Source of the DNA: Chloroflexota bacterium
GTDB lineage: Bacteria; Chloroflexota; Anaerolineae; Aggregatilineales; Phototrophicaceae
Assembly (NCBI GenBank): GCA_026707745.1
Contig: JAPOWG010000075.1
Span: forward strand, 1-55,866
DNA: 55,866 nucleotides
Direction of reading: 5' to 3'
The notes under the pieces are model-generated. The model searched no databases and was not told the DNA's origin. It saw only the letters and a list, made by a program, of their open reading frames with translations. Below, piece by piece: positions 25,916 to 36,076 of the stretch. A program made the translations under genes and the position numbers. How positions within the stretch are numbered: the stretch's first letter is position 1; each line of letters begins with the position of its first letter.

Positions 25916-26239
25916 ATGCCAGTCTATACCTATCGCCGTGAGGACGGCAGCACCTTCGATATCCGACAAAGATTCCTGGACGACCCATTGCACAGTTGCC
26001 CGACGACCGGTCAGGCGGTCAGCCGCGTGATTCAGCCGGCTGGAATTATTTTCAAAGGCAGCGGCTTTTACGTCAATGACAACAATAAGGCCAACAATCC
26101 GGCCAATCCGTCTGCCGCCAATGGCGACGAAAAGAGCGCTGGCGACAAGGACCAAACTACCAAGACAACTGAAACGAAGTCCGAGACCAAATCCGAAAAG
26201 AAGCCCGAGGCCAAAACACCCGCCGCAGCGGGCGACTGA
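25916..26239 (+). CDS. FmdB-like protein lacking most zinc-ribbon cysteines
   Basis: A 107-residue protein. The first ~50 residues follow the FmdB/regulatory zinc-ribbon plan (MPVYTYRREDGSTFDIRQRF; SCPTTGQAVSRVIQPAGIIF; KGSGFYVND). The usual first CxxC is replaced by REDG, and the second pair retains only one cysteine, so a normal zinc site cannot form. Residues 55-107 are a low-complexity Lys/Glu/Thr/Ser tail, probably disordered. The function of FmdB proteins is not well known. It is divergent from the small membrane peptide and 51 bases upstream of the SixA-nitroreductase fusion. Confidence 0.75.
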   Translation: MPVYTYRREDGSTFDIRQRFLDDPLHSCPTTGQAVSRVIQPAGIIFKGSGFYVNDNNKANNPANPSAANGDEKSAGDKDQTTKTTETKSETKSEKKPEAKTPAAAGD

Positions 26240-26290
26240 AGTCGTTTTGCGCCTCCATCATAATGACCATTCATCAAGCGCGGAGGCAAT

Positions 26291-27412
26291 ATGCGCTTAT
26301 ATTTTTTGCGACACGGTATCGCGGAAGACCTGGCAAGCAGCGACTTCGCGCGCGAGCTGACAAATCGGGGGCGGGCGCGCCTCGCCAATGCCGCCAAAGT
26401 CATCAAACAGTTAGGCCTTCGGCCTTCGGTGATTTTCACCAGTCCGCGGCTGCGCTCTCTGCAAACTGCGGAGATCATCGCTGCGGAACTCAAGATCGAC
26501 CTGACCGTCAGCGAGGCGGTCAACTTCGGCTTCGACCTCTCCGATGTAAAGTCCTTAACCCGCGATATGAGTTATGACGACGAAGTCATGTTTGTCGGTC
26601 ACAATCCGGATATGAGTGAACTTGTCAACAAGATGACCGGCAGCGATGTCGCCATGAAAAAAGGCGGCTTGGCCCGCGTCGATGTCTACGACCGCGAAGC
26701 CGCTCGGGGAGAATTGGTCTGGTTGATCGCCCCCAAGGTATTTGATGCCTTGAGACAGCAAGGCGCGAAAACACTCCGCAACGACGAAACTGCGTCGGCC
26801 GCGCTGCCCGATAAACCGGCTGTGACGCATTCGCCTTTGCATGCCTTGATCAAAAGGCGCTGGAGCCCGGTCGCTTTTGATCCGATGCGACCGATCGAAA
26901 AATCGGAGCTTTTCAGCATTCTTGAGGCCGCGCGTTGGGCAGCGTCCTCTTACAATTTGCAGCCCTGGCGCTTTATTGTTGCTCCCCGAGACAACAAGCA
27001 AGAATTCGGAAAAGTATTCTCCGTTTTGAAGGAAGGCAACCAGTCCTGGGCGAAGCATGCGGGCGTACTGATGATCGCGGTCTCCCAGACCCATCGCGAC
27101 ACAGGCGAAGCCAACAGCCATGCCATCCACGATCTGGGATTAGCGATCGGCCAAATGGTATTGCAGGCGCTGCATTATGATATTTATGCCCATCAAATGG
27201 GCGGCTTCTATCCTGAAAAGGCGCGCGAGCTTTATCAGATACCAGCGAACTACGAACCCAAGACCGCTATCGCCTTCGGCTATCGCGCGGGCGACCTGAG
27301 TCACCTGAGCCATGCGCATCGCGAACGAGACGCCTCGGGGAGACAGCGCATCCCGCTTGCTGAAATGGTCTTCAACGGCGCCTGGGCACAGCGCGCCAGT
27401 TTCCTCGATTGA
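26291..27412 (+). CDS. SixA-type phosphohistidine phosphatase fused to nitroreductase
   Basis: A single 373-residue frame. Residues 1-160 are a histidine-phosphatase domain of the SixA kind: LRHGIAED (catalytic H8), SPRLRSLQTAEII and GHNPD. After a short linker, residues 185-373 form an FMN nitroreductase domain (RRWSPVAFD near 192, AARWAASSYNLQPWRFIV, and HDLGLAIGQMVLQA). No stop, shifted frame or internal start separates them. SixA acts on phosphohistidine; nitroreductases reduce flavin-dependent substrates. The combination is not one I know, and a functional link would be speculative. It may be cotranscribed with the SDR 67 bases downstream. Confidence 0.85.
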   Translation: MRLYFLRHGIAEDLASSDFARELTNRGRARLANAAKVIKQLGLRPSVIFTSPRLRSLQTAEIIAAELKIDLTVSEAVNFGFDLSDVKSLTRDMSYDDEVMFVGHNPDMSELVNKMTGSDVAMKKGGLARVDVYDREAARGELVWLIAPKVFDALRQQGAKTLRNDETASAALPDKPAVTHSPLHALIKRRWSPVAFDPMRPIEKSELFSILEAARWAASSYNLQPWRFIVAPRDNKQEFGKVFSVLKEGNQSWAKHAGVLMIAVSQTHRDTGEANSHAIHDLGLAIGQMVLQALHYDIYAHQMGGFYPEKARELYQIPANYEPKTAIAFGYRAGDLSHLSHAHRERDASGRQRIPLAEMVFNGAWAQRASFLD

Positions 27413-27479
27413 CTCTTCTGACATAAAATACGGACAAGCGGGCAAAGCGCCTTTTGGCGACACAGGAGACGCAAGACAA

Positions 27480-28517
27480 ATGGCACGAGTATTATTGACG
27501 GGCGGCGCCGGATTCCTGGGCATCAATCTCGCTCGTTACTTGCTGGCCAAGGATCACGACATTGTCTCGCTTGATATCGAGGATTTTGCCTATCCCGAGC
27601 GGGATCAAATCAACGAGATTACCGGTGACATCCGCGACCGGGCGCTGGTGGATCGAGCGATGGACGGTGTAGATTTTGTAGTGCATTGCGCGGCGGCGCT
27701 GCCACTATATTCAACCGAAGAGATCTTTTCAACCGATATTGATGGCACGCGCAATGTGATAGACTCCGCCAGGCAGAGCGGCGTCCAGCGATTCATCCAC
27801 ATTTCTTCAACAGCGGTTTACGGTATTCCCGACCATCATCCCTTGTACGAAGACGATGCGCGGGTCGGCGTCGGACCCTATGGCGAAGCCAAGGTGGAAG
27901 CGGAAGACATCTGCTTCGCTCACCGAGACGAAGGCATGACTGTCACGGTAATCCGTCCCAAGTCCTTTGTAGGCCCGGAGCGCCTGGGGGTTTTCGCGCT
28001 CTTCTATGATTGGGCTAAAGACGGTCGCGGTTTTCCCATGTTAGGCGACGGCAGCAATCGCTATCAGCTTCTGGACGTCGAGGATCTTTGTGAAGCAATT
28101 TGCTTGTGCATGACCCTGCCCGAGGATGCAATCAACGACACCTTCAACATCGGCGCCAAAGATTTTATGACCATGGGCGAAGATTACCAGGCGGTACTCG
28201 ACTACGCTGGTTTCGGCAAGAAGGTCACCGGTTTGCCCGCCGAGCCCGCCATTTGCTTGTTGCGCCTTTTGGAATCCTTGCAACTTTCGCCGCTTTACAA
28301 GTGGGTCTACGAGACGGCGGCAAAGGACTCCTATGTCTCGATCCAAAAAGCGGAGGAACAGCTGGGCTTCAGGCCGAAGTTTTCCAACAAAGACGCGCTG
28401 ATACGCAATTATCAATGGTACCTCGACAATCTCGATGCCATCGAAAGCCAATCCGGCATTTCGCACCGGACACCCTGGAGCCAAGGCATTCTCAAGCTGG
28501 CCAAACTGCTGTTTTAG
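27480..28517 (+). CDS. NAD-dependent epimerase/dehydratase (extended SDR)
   Basis: A 345-residue extended short-chain dehydrogenase. Cofactor motif [16 protein letters not shown] at residues 7-22, [12 protein letters not shown] and HCAAALPLY after it, and active-site STAVYG...YGEAK (Tyr-x3-Lys) near 137. The C-terminal substrate part ends with a basic/hydrophobic ILKLAKLLF. Sugar-nucleotide or sterol-type (3-beta-HSD-like) substrates are both possible. ATG 27480 is preceded by AGGAG 12 bases away. It precedes guaA by 85 bases. Confidence 0.87.
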   Translation: MARVLLTGGAGFLGINLARYLLAKDHDIVSLDIEDFAYPERDQINEITGDIRDRALVDRAMDGVDFVVHCAAALPLYSTEEIFSTDIDGTRNVIDSARQSGVQRFIHISSTAVYGIPDHHPLYEDDARVGVGPYGEAKVEAEDICFAHRDEGMTVTVIRPKSFVGPERLGVFALFYDWAKDGRGFPMLGDGSNRYQLLDVEDLCEAICLCMTLPEDAINDTFNIGAKDFMTMGEDYQAVLDYAGFGKKVTGLPAEPAICLLRLLESLQLSPLYKWVYETAAKDSYVSIQKAEEQLGFRPKFSNKDALIRNYQWYLDNLDAIESQSGISHRTPWSQGILKLAKLLF

Positions 28518-28602
28518 AGAATCGCTTCAGCCGGCCGCCGGAACTTGCGGCGCCAAGCCACTGGGACAGGTTTCCAAGGCGAGAAAACATGGGGCGCGAG
28601 AC

Positions 28603-30153
28603 ATGGACAAGCTGAAGTGTGGCGGAATCGCAGTCCTTGACTACGGCTCGCAATATACGCAGTTGATCGCCCGGCGCATTCGTGAATTGGGCGTCTATTC
28701 AGAGGTCCACGCCTACGATGGCGGCGCCGCTCACATCAACCGGCATGATCCTGCCGGCTATATTCTGTCGGGTGGTCCGGAAAGCGTTTACCAAGCGGGA
28801 GCGCCTCGCCTGCCACGCTTTCTGTTGGATAGCGGCAAGCCTGTCCTGGGTATCTGTTACGGAATGCAATTGTTGACGCATGCCTTTGGCGGGGTGGTCG
28901 ACAGCGCAAGCCAAAAGGAATACGGACCGGCGACCATCACTCACGCCGAGCGCAGCCCGCTGTTCGACAATTTGCCAGGCGAATTGGATGTCTGGATGTC
29001 CCACGGCGACCGCATCGAAGCGCCCCCTGTGGGCTTCGTCGCCCTGGCGGAATCTGAAAACTCCCCGTACGCCGCGATTGGTGATTTGAGCCAGCAATAC
29101 TACGGCGTCCAATTCCACCCGGAAGTCAATCACAGCCCACAGGGCAAGGACATTCTCGCCAACTTTCTTTTCGAGATTTGCCGCTGCAGTGAGCAGTGGA
29201 CCCCGGCAGCGTTTATCGACGACTCGGTTGCCAAGATCCGTGAAACGGTGGGTGATGAACATGTTTTGCTGGCCTTGAGCGGAGGCGTGGACTCCGCTGT
29301 GGCCGGCGCGCTGATCCACCGCGCCATTGGCGAGCAACTCACCGCCATTTTCGTCGATCATGGTATGTTGCGCCTGGGCGAAGCCGACGATGTTATACGC
29401 GTCTTTCGCCAAAAACAGGAAATGCGCTTAATCGCGGTCAACGCAGTGGAACTGTTTCTTGACGCGCTTTCCGGGGTGACGGAACCTGAAGCCAAACGCA
29501 AGACCATTGGCAAGCTATTCATTGATGTGTTCAGCGCGGAAGCCCGCAAGTTGCAAGGTATCCGTTTTCTTGCGCAAGGCACGATCTATCCCGATGTCAT
29601 CGAAAGCGCCGCCGGTAGCAAAGCAGCCAAGACGATCAAGTCGCACCACAATGTGGGCGGTCTGCCCGCCGACCTGAAATTTGAACTGATAGAACCGCTG
29701 CGCGACCTGTTCAAAGACGAGGTTCGCAAAATAGGTGAAGAGCTTGGTTTGCCGGAGGCGATCGTCTGGCGCCAACCTTTCCCCGGGCCCGGCTTGGCCA
29801 TTCGCTGTTTGGGGGAACTACGCTGGGAACGGCTGGAGAAGTTGCGAGCCGCCGACGCAATCTTCGCTAGCGAACTTGCCGACGCCGGCTTGCTGCGTCG
29901 AGGCACCGCTCAAAGTTTCGCTGTACTGCTGCCCGTCAAGAGCGTGGGAGTGATGGGCGACAACCGCAGTTATGAAGAAGTAATTGTATTGCGCGCGGTG
30001 ACCACAGACGATTTCATGACCGCGGATTGGGCGCGCTTGCCTTACGATCTGCTGGCGCGGGTGAGCGCGCGCATCGTGAACGAGGTGGCGGGTATAAACC
30101 GCGTCGCTTACGATATAACCAGCAAACCACCCGGTACCATCGAGTGGGAGTAG
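28603..30153 (+). CDS. guaA: GMP synthase (glutamine-hydrolysing)
   Basis: A 516-residue GuaA converting XMP to GMP with glutamine and ATP. The class I amidotransferase domain has nucleophile C85 (GICYGMQL) and FHPEVNHS. The ATP pyrophosphatase motif is [11 protein letters not shown] near 225. The C-terminal dimerisation domain ends with the near-universal KPPGTIEWE. The frame is open further upstream, but ATG 28603 gives the family start ([17 protein letters not shown]). The last step of guanine nucleotide synthesis; no other pur or gua gene is adjacent. Confidence 0.97.
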   Translation: MDKLKCGGIAVLDYGSQYTQLIARRIRELGVYSEVHAYDGGAAHINRHDPAGYILSGGPESVYQAGAPRLPRFLLDSGKPVLGICYGMQLLTHAFGGVVDSASQKEYGPATITHAERSPLFDNLPGELDVWMSHGDRIEAPPVGFVALAESENSPYAAIGDLSQQYYGVQFHPEVNHSPQGKDILANFLFEICRCSEQWTPAAFIDDSVAKIRETVGDEHVLLALSGGVDSAVAGALIHRAIGEQLTAIFVDHGMLRLGEADDVIRVFRQKQEMRLIAVNAVELFLDALSGVTEPEAKRKTIGKLFIDVFSAEARKLQGIRFLAQGTIYPDVIESAAGSKAAKTIKSHHNVGGLPADLKFELIEPLRDLFKDEVRKIGEELGLPEAIVWRQPFPGPGLAIRCLGELRWERLEKLRAADAIFASELADAGLLRRGTAQSFAVLLPVKSVGVMGDNRSYEEVIVLRAVTTDDFMTADWARLPYDLLARVSARIVNEVAGINRVAYDITSKPPGTIEWE

Positions 30154-30227
30154 TTTCTGCTTCGATTGCTCCTAAAGACAAAAACAGGTATAAGTTAAGT
30201 GACGGTCGCATCTTGAGAGGTTAAGCT

Positions 30228-30461
30228 ATGCCCGCTGCCTATGTGCTGATTCACTTGAACATATCGGTCGACTTCGCCGATTCCCTAAGCAACATCCGGG
30301 CCATAGACGGCGTCGAGCGCGCCGATTTGGTCGTTGGGCCCGACGACTGCATTGCCTATGTAGAATCCGAAGATAATGCGAAGCTTATGAATACGATCCG
30401 CGCCATTCGCAAAGTCAACGGCGTAGACAAGACCGACACCCGTTCTATTGCAGAGATGTAA
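30228..30461 (+). CDS. Stand-alone Lrp/AsnC-type ligand-binding (RAM) domain protein
   Basis: A 77-residue protein that is only the AsnC C-terminal (RAM) domain: MPAAYVLIHLN, then VERADLVVGPDDCIAYVE and a final helix with TRSIAEM. It has no helix-turn-helix. Such stand-alone domains form oligomers and may bind amino acids. GAGAGG precedes ATG 30228. It lies between guaA and a small lipoprotein gene. Confidence 0.85.
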   Translation: MPAAYVLIHLNISVDFADSLSNIRAIDGVERADLVVGPDDCIAYVESEDNAKLMNTIRAIRKVNGVDKTDTRSIAEM

Positions 30462-30483
30462 GCGATCAGGTGGATTATCCCGT

Positions 30484-30885
30484 TTGAATCGTCTCATGTC
30501 TTGGCACTACGTCGCCATATTGTTTCTGTTCGCGAGCGCGTGTTCGCCATTGGTGCCTGCCGAAACGCCGCCGCAAATCCAGCATACGCCGGGCGCATTT
30601 GTCACCGTTAGCGAAACTCGCTTCGACGCCGGGATATTTCAACTCGACTACCCTTCAAACTGGCGTGTTGTAAAACTCAGCACGGCCAATAGCAACTATT
30701 TGAAAGTCGCGTTTGTAGCCCCGGATCAGAGCACCGTAACATTGACCCAGACTGAGAATGCGGACATAAGTGTGGTACGATTGGAAAATGGCGTCGTGAT
30801 TGTAGTGGAAATCAACGCGACTGCTGCCGCGGTTGCCAGCTTCTTTGAACGTGCCGAGCGACTTGTCAAATCGATACGAAACTAA
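30484..30885 (+). CDS. Putative lipoprotein, ~133 residues
   Basis: A short exported protein. The N-terminus NRLMSWHYVAILFLFASAC has a basic start, hydrophobic core and a lipobox-like ASAC, so lipid attachment at Cys is likely. The mature part (SNWRVVKL, TVTLTQTE, then a C-terminal helix AAAVASFFERAERLVKSI) resembles small photosystem-P-like or PsbP-type folds only loosely. The start is TTG 30484, with AGGTGG 11 bases upstream, or ATG 30496. Function unknown. Confidence 0.7.
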   Translation: MNRLMSWHYVAILFLFASACSPLVPAETPPQIQHTPGAFVTVSETRFDAGIFQLDYPSNWRVVKLSTANSNYLKVAFVAPDQSTVTLTQTENADISVVRLENGVVIVVEINATAAAVASFFERAERLVKSIRN

Positions 30886-31225
30886 TCTTTTCTCGAAACT
30901 CGCGCAGCGAATTGTTTCGCAAACTGCAAAGAACCGGGCCTGTCAACGACGCAAAAGGTAAGAGCCGATTTCGGGAGGTCAATCTCCTCATACCTGTGCC
31001 GAGAGCAAAGTAACCTCGCATTACTTGCGCGACAATTCGAAACATTTTCGCTCAAAAGGTCCCAGAGTGAAAAGGAGACTATTCATATTTGGTAATTTTT
31101 GTTATAAAGCTATTGAGATTTGATCGCATTAACACAATGACAATCGCTGTAGTACTCGTGACGGCGGCAAGTGGCGTGGATTGTCCGATGCAGTAAAATA
31201 ATAGACGGGCTCAGGAGCTAAACCA
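30886..31225. other. Intergenic region upstream of the response regulator
   Basis: 340 bases without a gene. Small hairpins are visible (GGAG/CTCC near 30976; AAGTAA/TTACTT near 31009). A TATAAA lies near 31101 with no good -35. Nothing more can be supported. Confidence 0.5.
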
Positions 31226-31912
31226 ATGGCAGAAAAAATACTGGTTATTGATGATGAAAAGCCTACAGTTCAAATTGTTTCCATGCTCTTAGCGCGGCGA
31301 GGATTTGAAGTATTCAAGGCCTATTGCGCGCAGGGCGGCTTGCGAATGGCCTATCATCACCAGCCGGATTTGGTTTTGCTCGATGTCGTGATGCCAAATA
31401 CCGACGGCTGGGAAGTTTGCAAGCGGCTGCGCGAGATGTCGGATGTGCCTATTATCTTCTTGACTGCCCGGGGCAATGCCAAAGACATTGTAAAAGGATT
31501 GGACATCGGCGCTGATGATTACATTGTTAAACCTTTTGATGACGATGAGCTAGTTGCGCGAATCCGCGCGCGTTTGCGCCGGTCCCCCAGGCCCAACATG
31601 AGCGAAGAACTTGTGTTCAACCGAGGAGAGTTTCGCATCAACTTTATGAACCGCGAAGTCTGGGTCAAGAATACGCACAAACATCTGACTCCCAAGGAAT
31701 TCAATCTGCTGGCAGTGCTGGTTCGCAACGCGGGCCGCGTGGTCACCCGCAATGAATTGGTCACCGAAGCCTGGGGCGAAGAATACGGCGACGCCATTGA
31801 CAGTCTCAAACTTTATATTCATTACCTGCGGCAGAAGTTGGAGACAAACCCGCAGCAGCCCGAGTACATCCTCACCTCTCGCGGTGTTGGCTATCGCTTT
31901 ATCAAGCGTTGA
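31226..31912 (+). CDS. OmpR/PhoB-type response regulator
   Basis: A 228-residue two-component regulator. The receiver has the acidic pair D9/D10, phospho-acceptor D53 (LLDVVMPNTDGW) and the switch lysine in YIVKPFDDDE. The C-terminal winged helix shows the OmpR signature (HLTPKEFNLLAVL; YIHYLRQKLE; RGVGYRFI). It is DNA-binding and activated by phosphorylation. No histidine kinase is in the window, so it is an orphan here. AGGAG precedes ATG 31226. Its stop is six bases from the stop of the convergent glycosyltransferase. Confidence 0.93.
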   Translation: MAEKILVIDDEKPTVQIVSMLLARRGFEVFKAYCAQGGLRMAYHHQPDLVLLDVVMPNTDGWEVCKRLREMSDVPIIFLTARGNAKDIVKGLDIGADDYIVKPFDDDELVARIRARLRRSPRPNMSEELVFNRGEFRINFMNREVWVKNTHKHLTPKEFNLLAVLVRNAGRVVTRNELVTEAWGEEYGDAIDSLKLYIHYLRQKLETNPQQPEYILTSRGVGYRFIKR

Positions 31913-31918
31913 GCGACT

Positions 31919-33034
31919 TCATCGTAATAATGATCTGAGCAGCCTGTCCGTTTGCTCCACCATGTTCTCAAAACTGAAGCGTTCCATGCCGGCCAAGGTA
32001 TTGGCCGCAAACTGATCGCGTCGCTCCAACAGCCGTTTAATGCCGTGCCGAAGCGCCTCAAGATCCACATGCGGCACGAGAACGCCGTTGCTGCCGTCTC
32101 TCACGAGTTCCGGATTGCCGCCCTTGTCGCTGGCCAATACGGGCGTGCCCATTTGCAAACACTCCAGCAGCGTATGCGACAAGCCTTCATAGCCACTATA
32201 GACCGCAAGACCATCGGCCGCCGCCATCAGTTTGCGCACTTCCGCTTGCGGCCGGTAGCCCAGAAAACGTACGCGCTCGCCAAACTCCGCGGCCATAGTT
32301 TGCAGCCTGGGCAAATCCGGACCTTCACCGACCACGACCAAATGCAGATCAGGCAAATCGGATAGAACCGTGATCAGATGATCGATCCCCTTCCAAGGCT
32401 GCAAGCGGGCCGCGGAAAGCAGGGTCGGGCGACTATCCCAGCCCAATTCAGCGCGTAGCGCAGCGCGATCAATATTTGAGGCCCCCAGTTGCGGCAGCGC
32501 ATTGTAGATGAGGTGCAGTTTGGCGCCCGCGACACCCCAGTTCTGTACCATCCGACGGAGATAAAGACTTGGCACGATCACGGCGTCCATAGACATTGCC
32601 TGGCGCGAGCGAGAAGCCTGCTGCCAGCGGGCGCGCCAGCCGCCACGGTAATTTTGGAATCGGTCGATATTCAGGCCGGGCGGAATCCAGCGCTTGCGCA
32701 CGCAGCGTTCCCAAGCCTGATCGCCAACTACTTTGAGGACACGAGGCGCGCCTCTACCCCAAAGCGGCAGATCGATAGAATGCGCGTAAAGCAGATCTGC
32801 CCAATCCGCATGTTGTCGTATTTCGGAGCCGTATTTCGCCAGGCGGAGCGGATATACTTTGCGCTCGACCCGCCTGACGAGATAGGGATACTCAGTCGCG
32901 CTGCATTCGCCATAACTGACGACTCGGACGCCCCAGCCCCGCTCTTGCAGCGCAGGCAGTGTCTGTCGCAGATACGTAGACGGTCCGCCCGGCTCGGGAT
33001 GGAAGATTCCCGTTGCCACCAACAGATTCGGCAC
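31919..33034 (-). CDS. Glycosyltransferase family 4 protein
   Basis: A 371-residue GT-B enzyme. The N-terminal domain opens with LLVATGIFHPEPGGPSTYLR (the acceptor-side Gly-rich loop). The C-terminal domain has SAARLQPWKGIDHLI, FLGYRPQAEV and the donor-binding EGLSHTLLECLQMGTPVLA with its E-x7-E arrangement. It probably adds a sugar to an envelope glycan or lipid. GTG 33034 follows the stop of the methyltransferase by three bases, so the two are an operon. Confidence 0.9.
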   Translation of the reverse strand: MPNLLVATGIFHPEPGGPSTYLRQTLPALQERGWGVRVVSYGECSATEYPYLVRRVERKVYPLRLAKYGSEIRQHADWADLLYAHSIDLPLWGRGAPRVLKVVGDQAWERCVRKRWIPPGLNIDRFQNYRGGWRARWQQASRSRQAMSMDAVIVPSLYLRRMVQNWGVAGAKLHLIYNALPQLGASNIDRAALRAELGWDSRPTLLSAARLQPWKGIDHLITVLSDLPDLHLVVVGEGPDLPRLQTMAAEFGERVRFLGYRPQAEVRKLMAAADGLAVYSGYEGLSHTLLECLQMGTPVLASDKGGNPELVRDGSNGVLVPHVDLEALRHGIKRLLERRDQFAANTLAGMERFSFENMVEQTDRLLRSLLR

Positions 33035-33037
33035 TGG

Positions 33038-33823
33038 TCAATTCGCGCGGCCGCGCATCAGGATATGACGATTCACAAAGGTTGCCGCCTCCCTCCCCCA
33101 ATGATGTGGGTCCATCCAGTCTCGCGCGATCGGCGCTGCCGCGCGCAACATCCGGATCAACTCCGCGATGGTTTCTTCGTCATTGCCTTGCCGCTTCGCC
33201 CAATCGAGAAAGTCATGGCGCTTGATGTATTCTTCGCTGTATTCAACAACGATACCTGCTGCGGCAAACATCGCCCGCCATTCTGCCCTGTTGAAGGCGC
33301 GATGGTGGCTGGGATCGCGCAGGCGCTCGAAGTCATCAACGAAACGCGCCGCCCCTTGATCATCCGGCAGTAATTGATCCTGAAGCAGCAGCAGGCCGCC
33401 CCGTTTCAGGACGCGGGCGCACTCGCGCACAAAGGCTTGCGCATTGGGGAAATGATGGGGGGCAATGCGGCAAGTCACCAGGTCGAATTGCGCGTCTTCG
33501 AAAGGCAAGTTCTCGGCGTCAGCCTGCCGAAAAGAAACATTGCCTACGCCCTGCTCCTTCACGATAAACTGTTCGGCTTTTTCCAACATGCGCGGGGTCA
33601 AGTCGCTGGCGATCACATGCCCCACATGCGGCGCGAACTTGAGCGCCGTATGCCCGCCACCGGTAGCGACATCGAGCATTTGCCAGTGTGATTGCGGTTC
33701 GGCGATTGCCAGAAGACGATCCAGGTCGGAGCCCCTGGCGTGGGTCTCGCTGGTGACGTAACCATCGGCATATTGGGTGTAGCGCTGCTGTGACAAGGTC
33801 TTGGAGTCGGGTGTCCGGGTCAT
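33038..33823 (-). CDS. Class I SAM-dependent methyltransferase (UbiE-like)
   Basis: A 261-residue methyltransferase. Motif I is MLDVATGGGHTALKFAP near 48, then VIASDLTPRMLEKAE, the ADAENLPFEDAQFDLVTCR block and LKRGGLLLLQD. The layout is that of UbiE/small-molecule methyltransferases. ATG 33823 is chosen because GAGGAAAG lies five bases upstream. Its stop is three bases from the start of the GT4, so both may serve one pathway. Confidence 0.88.
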   Translation of the reverse strand: MTRTPDSKTLSQQRYTQYADGYVTSETHARGSDLDRLLAIAEPQSHWQMLDVATGGGHTALKFAPHVGHVIASDLTPRMLEKAEQFIVKEQGVGNVSFRQADAENLPFEDAQFDLVTCRIAPHHFPNAQAFVRECARVLKRGGLLLLQDQLLPDDQGAARFVDDFERLRDPSHHRAFNRAEWRAMFAAAGIVVEYSEEYIKRHDFLDWAKRQGNDEETIAELIRMLRAAAPIARDWMDPHHWGREAATFVNRHILMRGRAN

Positions 33824-34066
33824 ATCGCTTTCCTCTGCTGCTGCCTCCGCCACGGCTATCATACAGCAGTTTCTGCTTATCGTCAGCGCGACGGCCGTCC
33901 CGAAAAACTCGTCTCGGATAACAGCAATCGCATATCGCGTTTGCGCTATGTATGCAAATACACGAATGCTGCTTGGACTGCGCGGCCGATCGCGCTCCAC
34001 CCGTGATTAAGCTGTTACAATAGGCGCAGCTTAATCCGTCCGTCAAATCCAATCCCCGAGGTCCAT

Positions 34067-36034
34067 ATGCCAAGCAAACGCGCCATCCAACCGGAAGATC
34101 TGTTCAATCTGCGCTTTCTCAACGGTGGCAAACTGTCGCCCGACGCCTCCCAAGTTGTTTATTCCGTTTCGCAGATCAACGCCCAGGAAGACAAAGAGTA
34201 TCTGACAATATACCTGCTCGACCTCGAGCGCGGATCGCTCAAACAACTAACAAACGGTCTAGCCAAAGACAGCAACCCGCAATGGTCGCCCGACGGGGAG
34301 TCAATCGCATTCGTCTCCGACCGCGCTGGGGTGCAGCAGCTATATCTGCTTCCGGTTGATGGCGGCGAGGCGCGCCAATTGACCGAAGTCGAGCGCGGCA
34401 TCGGCGGCGGATTCGCCTGGTCGCCCGATGGCGGCAGGATTGCCTTCAGCGCGGCGCCCGCCGCCGAGCCCCTCGACCTGGGCAAAGAACCTTATCGCGT
34501 CGACCGCACGGTTTACCGCTTCGACGCCATCGGCTATCTCGATCAGACGATTCAGGACATTTATGTGCTTGAACTCGCGAGCGGCGAAACGCGTCAATTG
34601 ACCGACGACCGAAGCAACAACGTCAACCCCCGCTGGTCGCCCGAAGGAAACGAGATCTTGTACGACGCCACGATGCGAGCCGACGCCGTCCGCGCCATGA
34701 CCCCCGATCTGATGACGGTGGATCTGGGCGGGGTTCGAAAGACGATACTCGGGGGATGGGCATCTATTGAGGGCGCGAACTTCATGCCGGACGGGGTGCG
34801 AATCGTATTCGTCGGTCGACCAAATGACGGCAAACCGATCGGCAGTAAATCGGATCTCTATGCCCTTGATATCGCCACCGGCGACATAGATAACCGGACG
34901 ACGGGCTGGCGGATCGGCGTGGGTGGCCGCTTGTCGCTGGATATGCCCATTGCCGGATTGAGCGAATGGAATACCGCGATCACGGACGACGGCGAGACGG
35001 CTATAACTACGGTGCAAGAGGGCGGCGTCAACCATATCTATCGGGTCGCCTTAAGCGGTACGGAATCTTGCCAAGCACTCACCGAGGGCGAGCGCGCCGT
35101 GTTCCCGCTGGACCTGCGTGGAGATCAACTGCTCTACGCCAGCACCTCGCTCAACGCGCCTCCCGATCTGCACCTTGCTGAAATGACCGGTGGCAGTCAT
35201 CGACAGCTCAGCCACTTGAACGGCGATCATCTTTCAACCCTTGATCTGCCTTGTACCGAGCGCCTGCTTTGGGAAAGCGTAGACGGTGTCGAGGTTGAGG
35301 GCTGGTATATGAAGCCGGCGAGAGGAGAAGCGCCCTATCCGACGATTCTCTACATCCACGGCGGTCCGCACGCCGCCTATGGATATGGGTTTCACTTCGA
35401 TTTTCAGATGCTGGCGGGCGCTGGCTATGGCGTGCTATTCCTCAACCATCGCGCGTCGACCGGTTATGGGGACGGCTTTTCAACCGCCATCAAAGGCGAT
35501 TGGGGCAATCTCGATTATCAGGATCTGATGACTGGCGTCGATCACGCCCTTTCCTTGGGGCTGGCCGATGCAGAACGGCTTGGCGTCTGCGGGACCTCCG
35601 GCGGCGGGAACCTGTCCTGCTGGATCGTCGGGCAGACGGACCGCTTCAAAGCCGCGATTCCGCAAAATCCTGTCACGAATTGGCGCAGCTTCTACGGTAC
35701 CAGTGACATTGGCATCTATTTTGGCGTTGAGCAGATGGGCGGGCATCCCCACGAAGTTCCGGAAGTCTACGACAAATGCTCGCCCATAAGCTATGCGCAC
35801 AACTGCAAGACGCCGACTTTGCTGGTGCAAAGCGAGCTGGACTGGCGCTGCCCGGCCGAACAGTCCGAGCAGTTTTATACCGTGCTCAAAGCCAATGGAT
35901 GTATTGTCGAAATGTTGCGGCAGCCGGGCGGTTCGCATGGCGCGTCGATTTATGGCGCGATCAACCTCCGCAGAGCGCATAACGACGCCATGCTGGACTG
36001 GTTCGCGCGTTATGTATTGGCGGAAGCCAAGTAG
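34067..36034 (+). CDS. S9 family peptidase (acylaminoacyl-peptidase type)
   Basis: A 655-residue serine peptidase. Residues 1-390 form a beta-propeller with WSPDGE/WSPDGG repeats (TolB/DPP-like). The alpha/beta-hydrolase domain follows: GGPHAAYGYGFHFDF near 428, nucleophile Ser in CGTSGGGNLSCW, acid in SELDWRCPAEQ and base His in GGSHGASIYG. It likely removes residues from short peptides in the cytoplasm, since no signal peptide is present. A TGTTACAAT extended -10 lies about 45 bases upstream (34013-34021). It appears monocistronic. Confidence 0.93.
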   Translation: MPSKRAIQPEDLFNLRFLNGGKLSPDASQVVYSVSQINAQEDKEYLTIYLLDLERGSLKQLTNGLAKDSNPQWSPDGESIAFVSDRAGVQQLYLLPVDGGEARQLTEVERGIGGGFAWSPDGGRIAFSAAPAAEPLDLGKEPYRVDRTVYRFDAIGYLDQTIQDIYVLELASGETRQLTDDRSNNVNPRWSPEGNEILYDATMRADAVRAMTPDLMTVDLGGVRKTILGGWASIEGANFMPDGVRIVFVGRPNDGKPIGSKSDLYALDIATGDIDNRTTGWRIGVGGRLSLDMPIAGLSEWNTAITDDGETAITTVQEGGVNHIYRVALSGTESCQALTEGERAVFPLDLRGDQLLYASTSLNAPPDLHLAEMTGGSHRQLSHLNGDHLSTLDLPCTERLLWESVDGVEVEGWYMKPARGEAPYPTILYIHGGPHAAYGYGFHFDFQMLAGAGYGVLFLNHRASTGYGDGFSTAIKGDWGNLDYQDLMTGVDHALSLGLADAERLGVCGTSGGGNLSCWIVGQTDRFKAAIPQNPVTNWRSFYGTSDIGIYFGVEQMGGHPHEVPEVYDKCSPISYAHNCKTPTLLVQSELDWRCPAEQSEQFYTVLKANGCIVEMLRQPGGSHGASIYGAINLRRAHNDAMLDWFARYVLAEAK

Positions 36035-36076
36035 AGCCGCTCTAATGAATTGCGCTAATTCATTGACAGAAGTAAA

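Noticed and set aside
30950..31030. Possible riboswitch (GACGCAAA-type string) upstream of the response regulator
   Set aside because: The string recalls part of a c-di-GMP-I core, but the required paired elements and tetraloop receptor could not be found.
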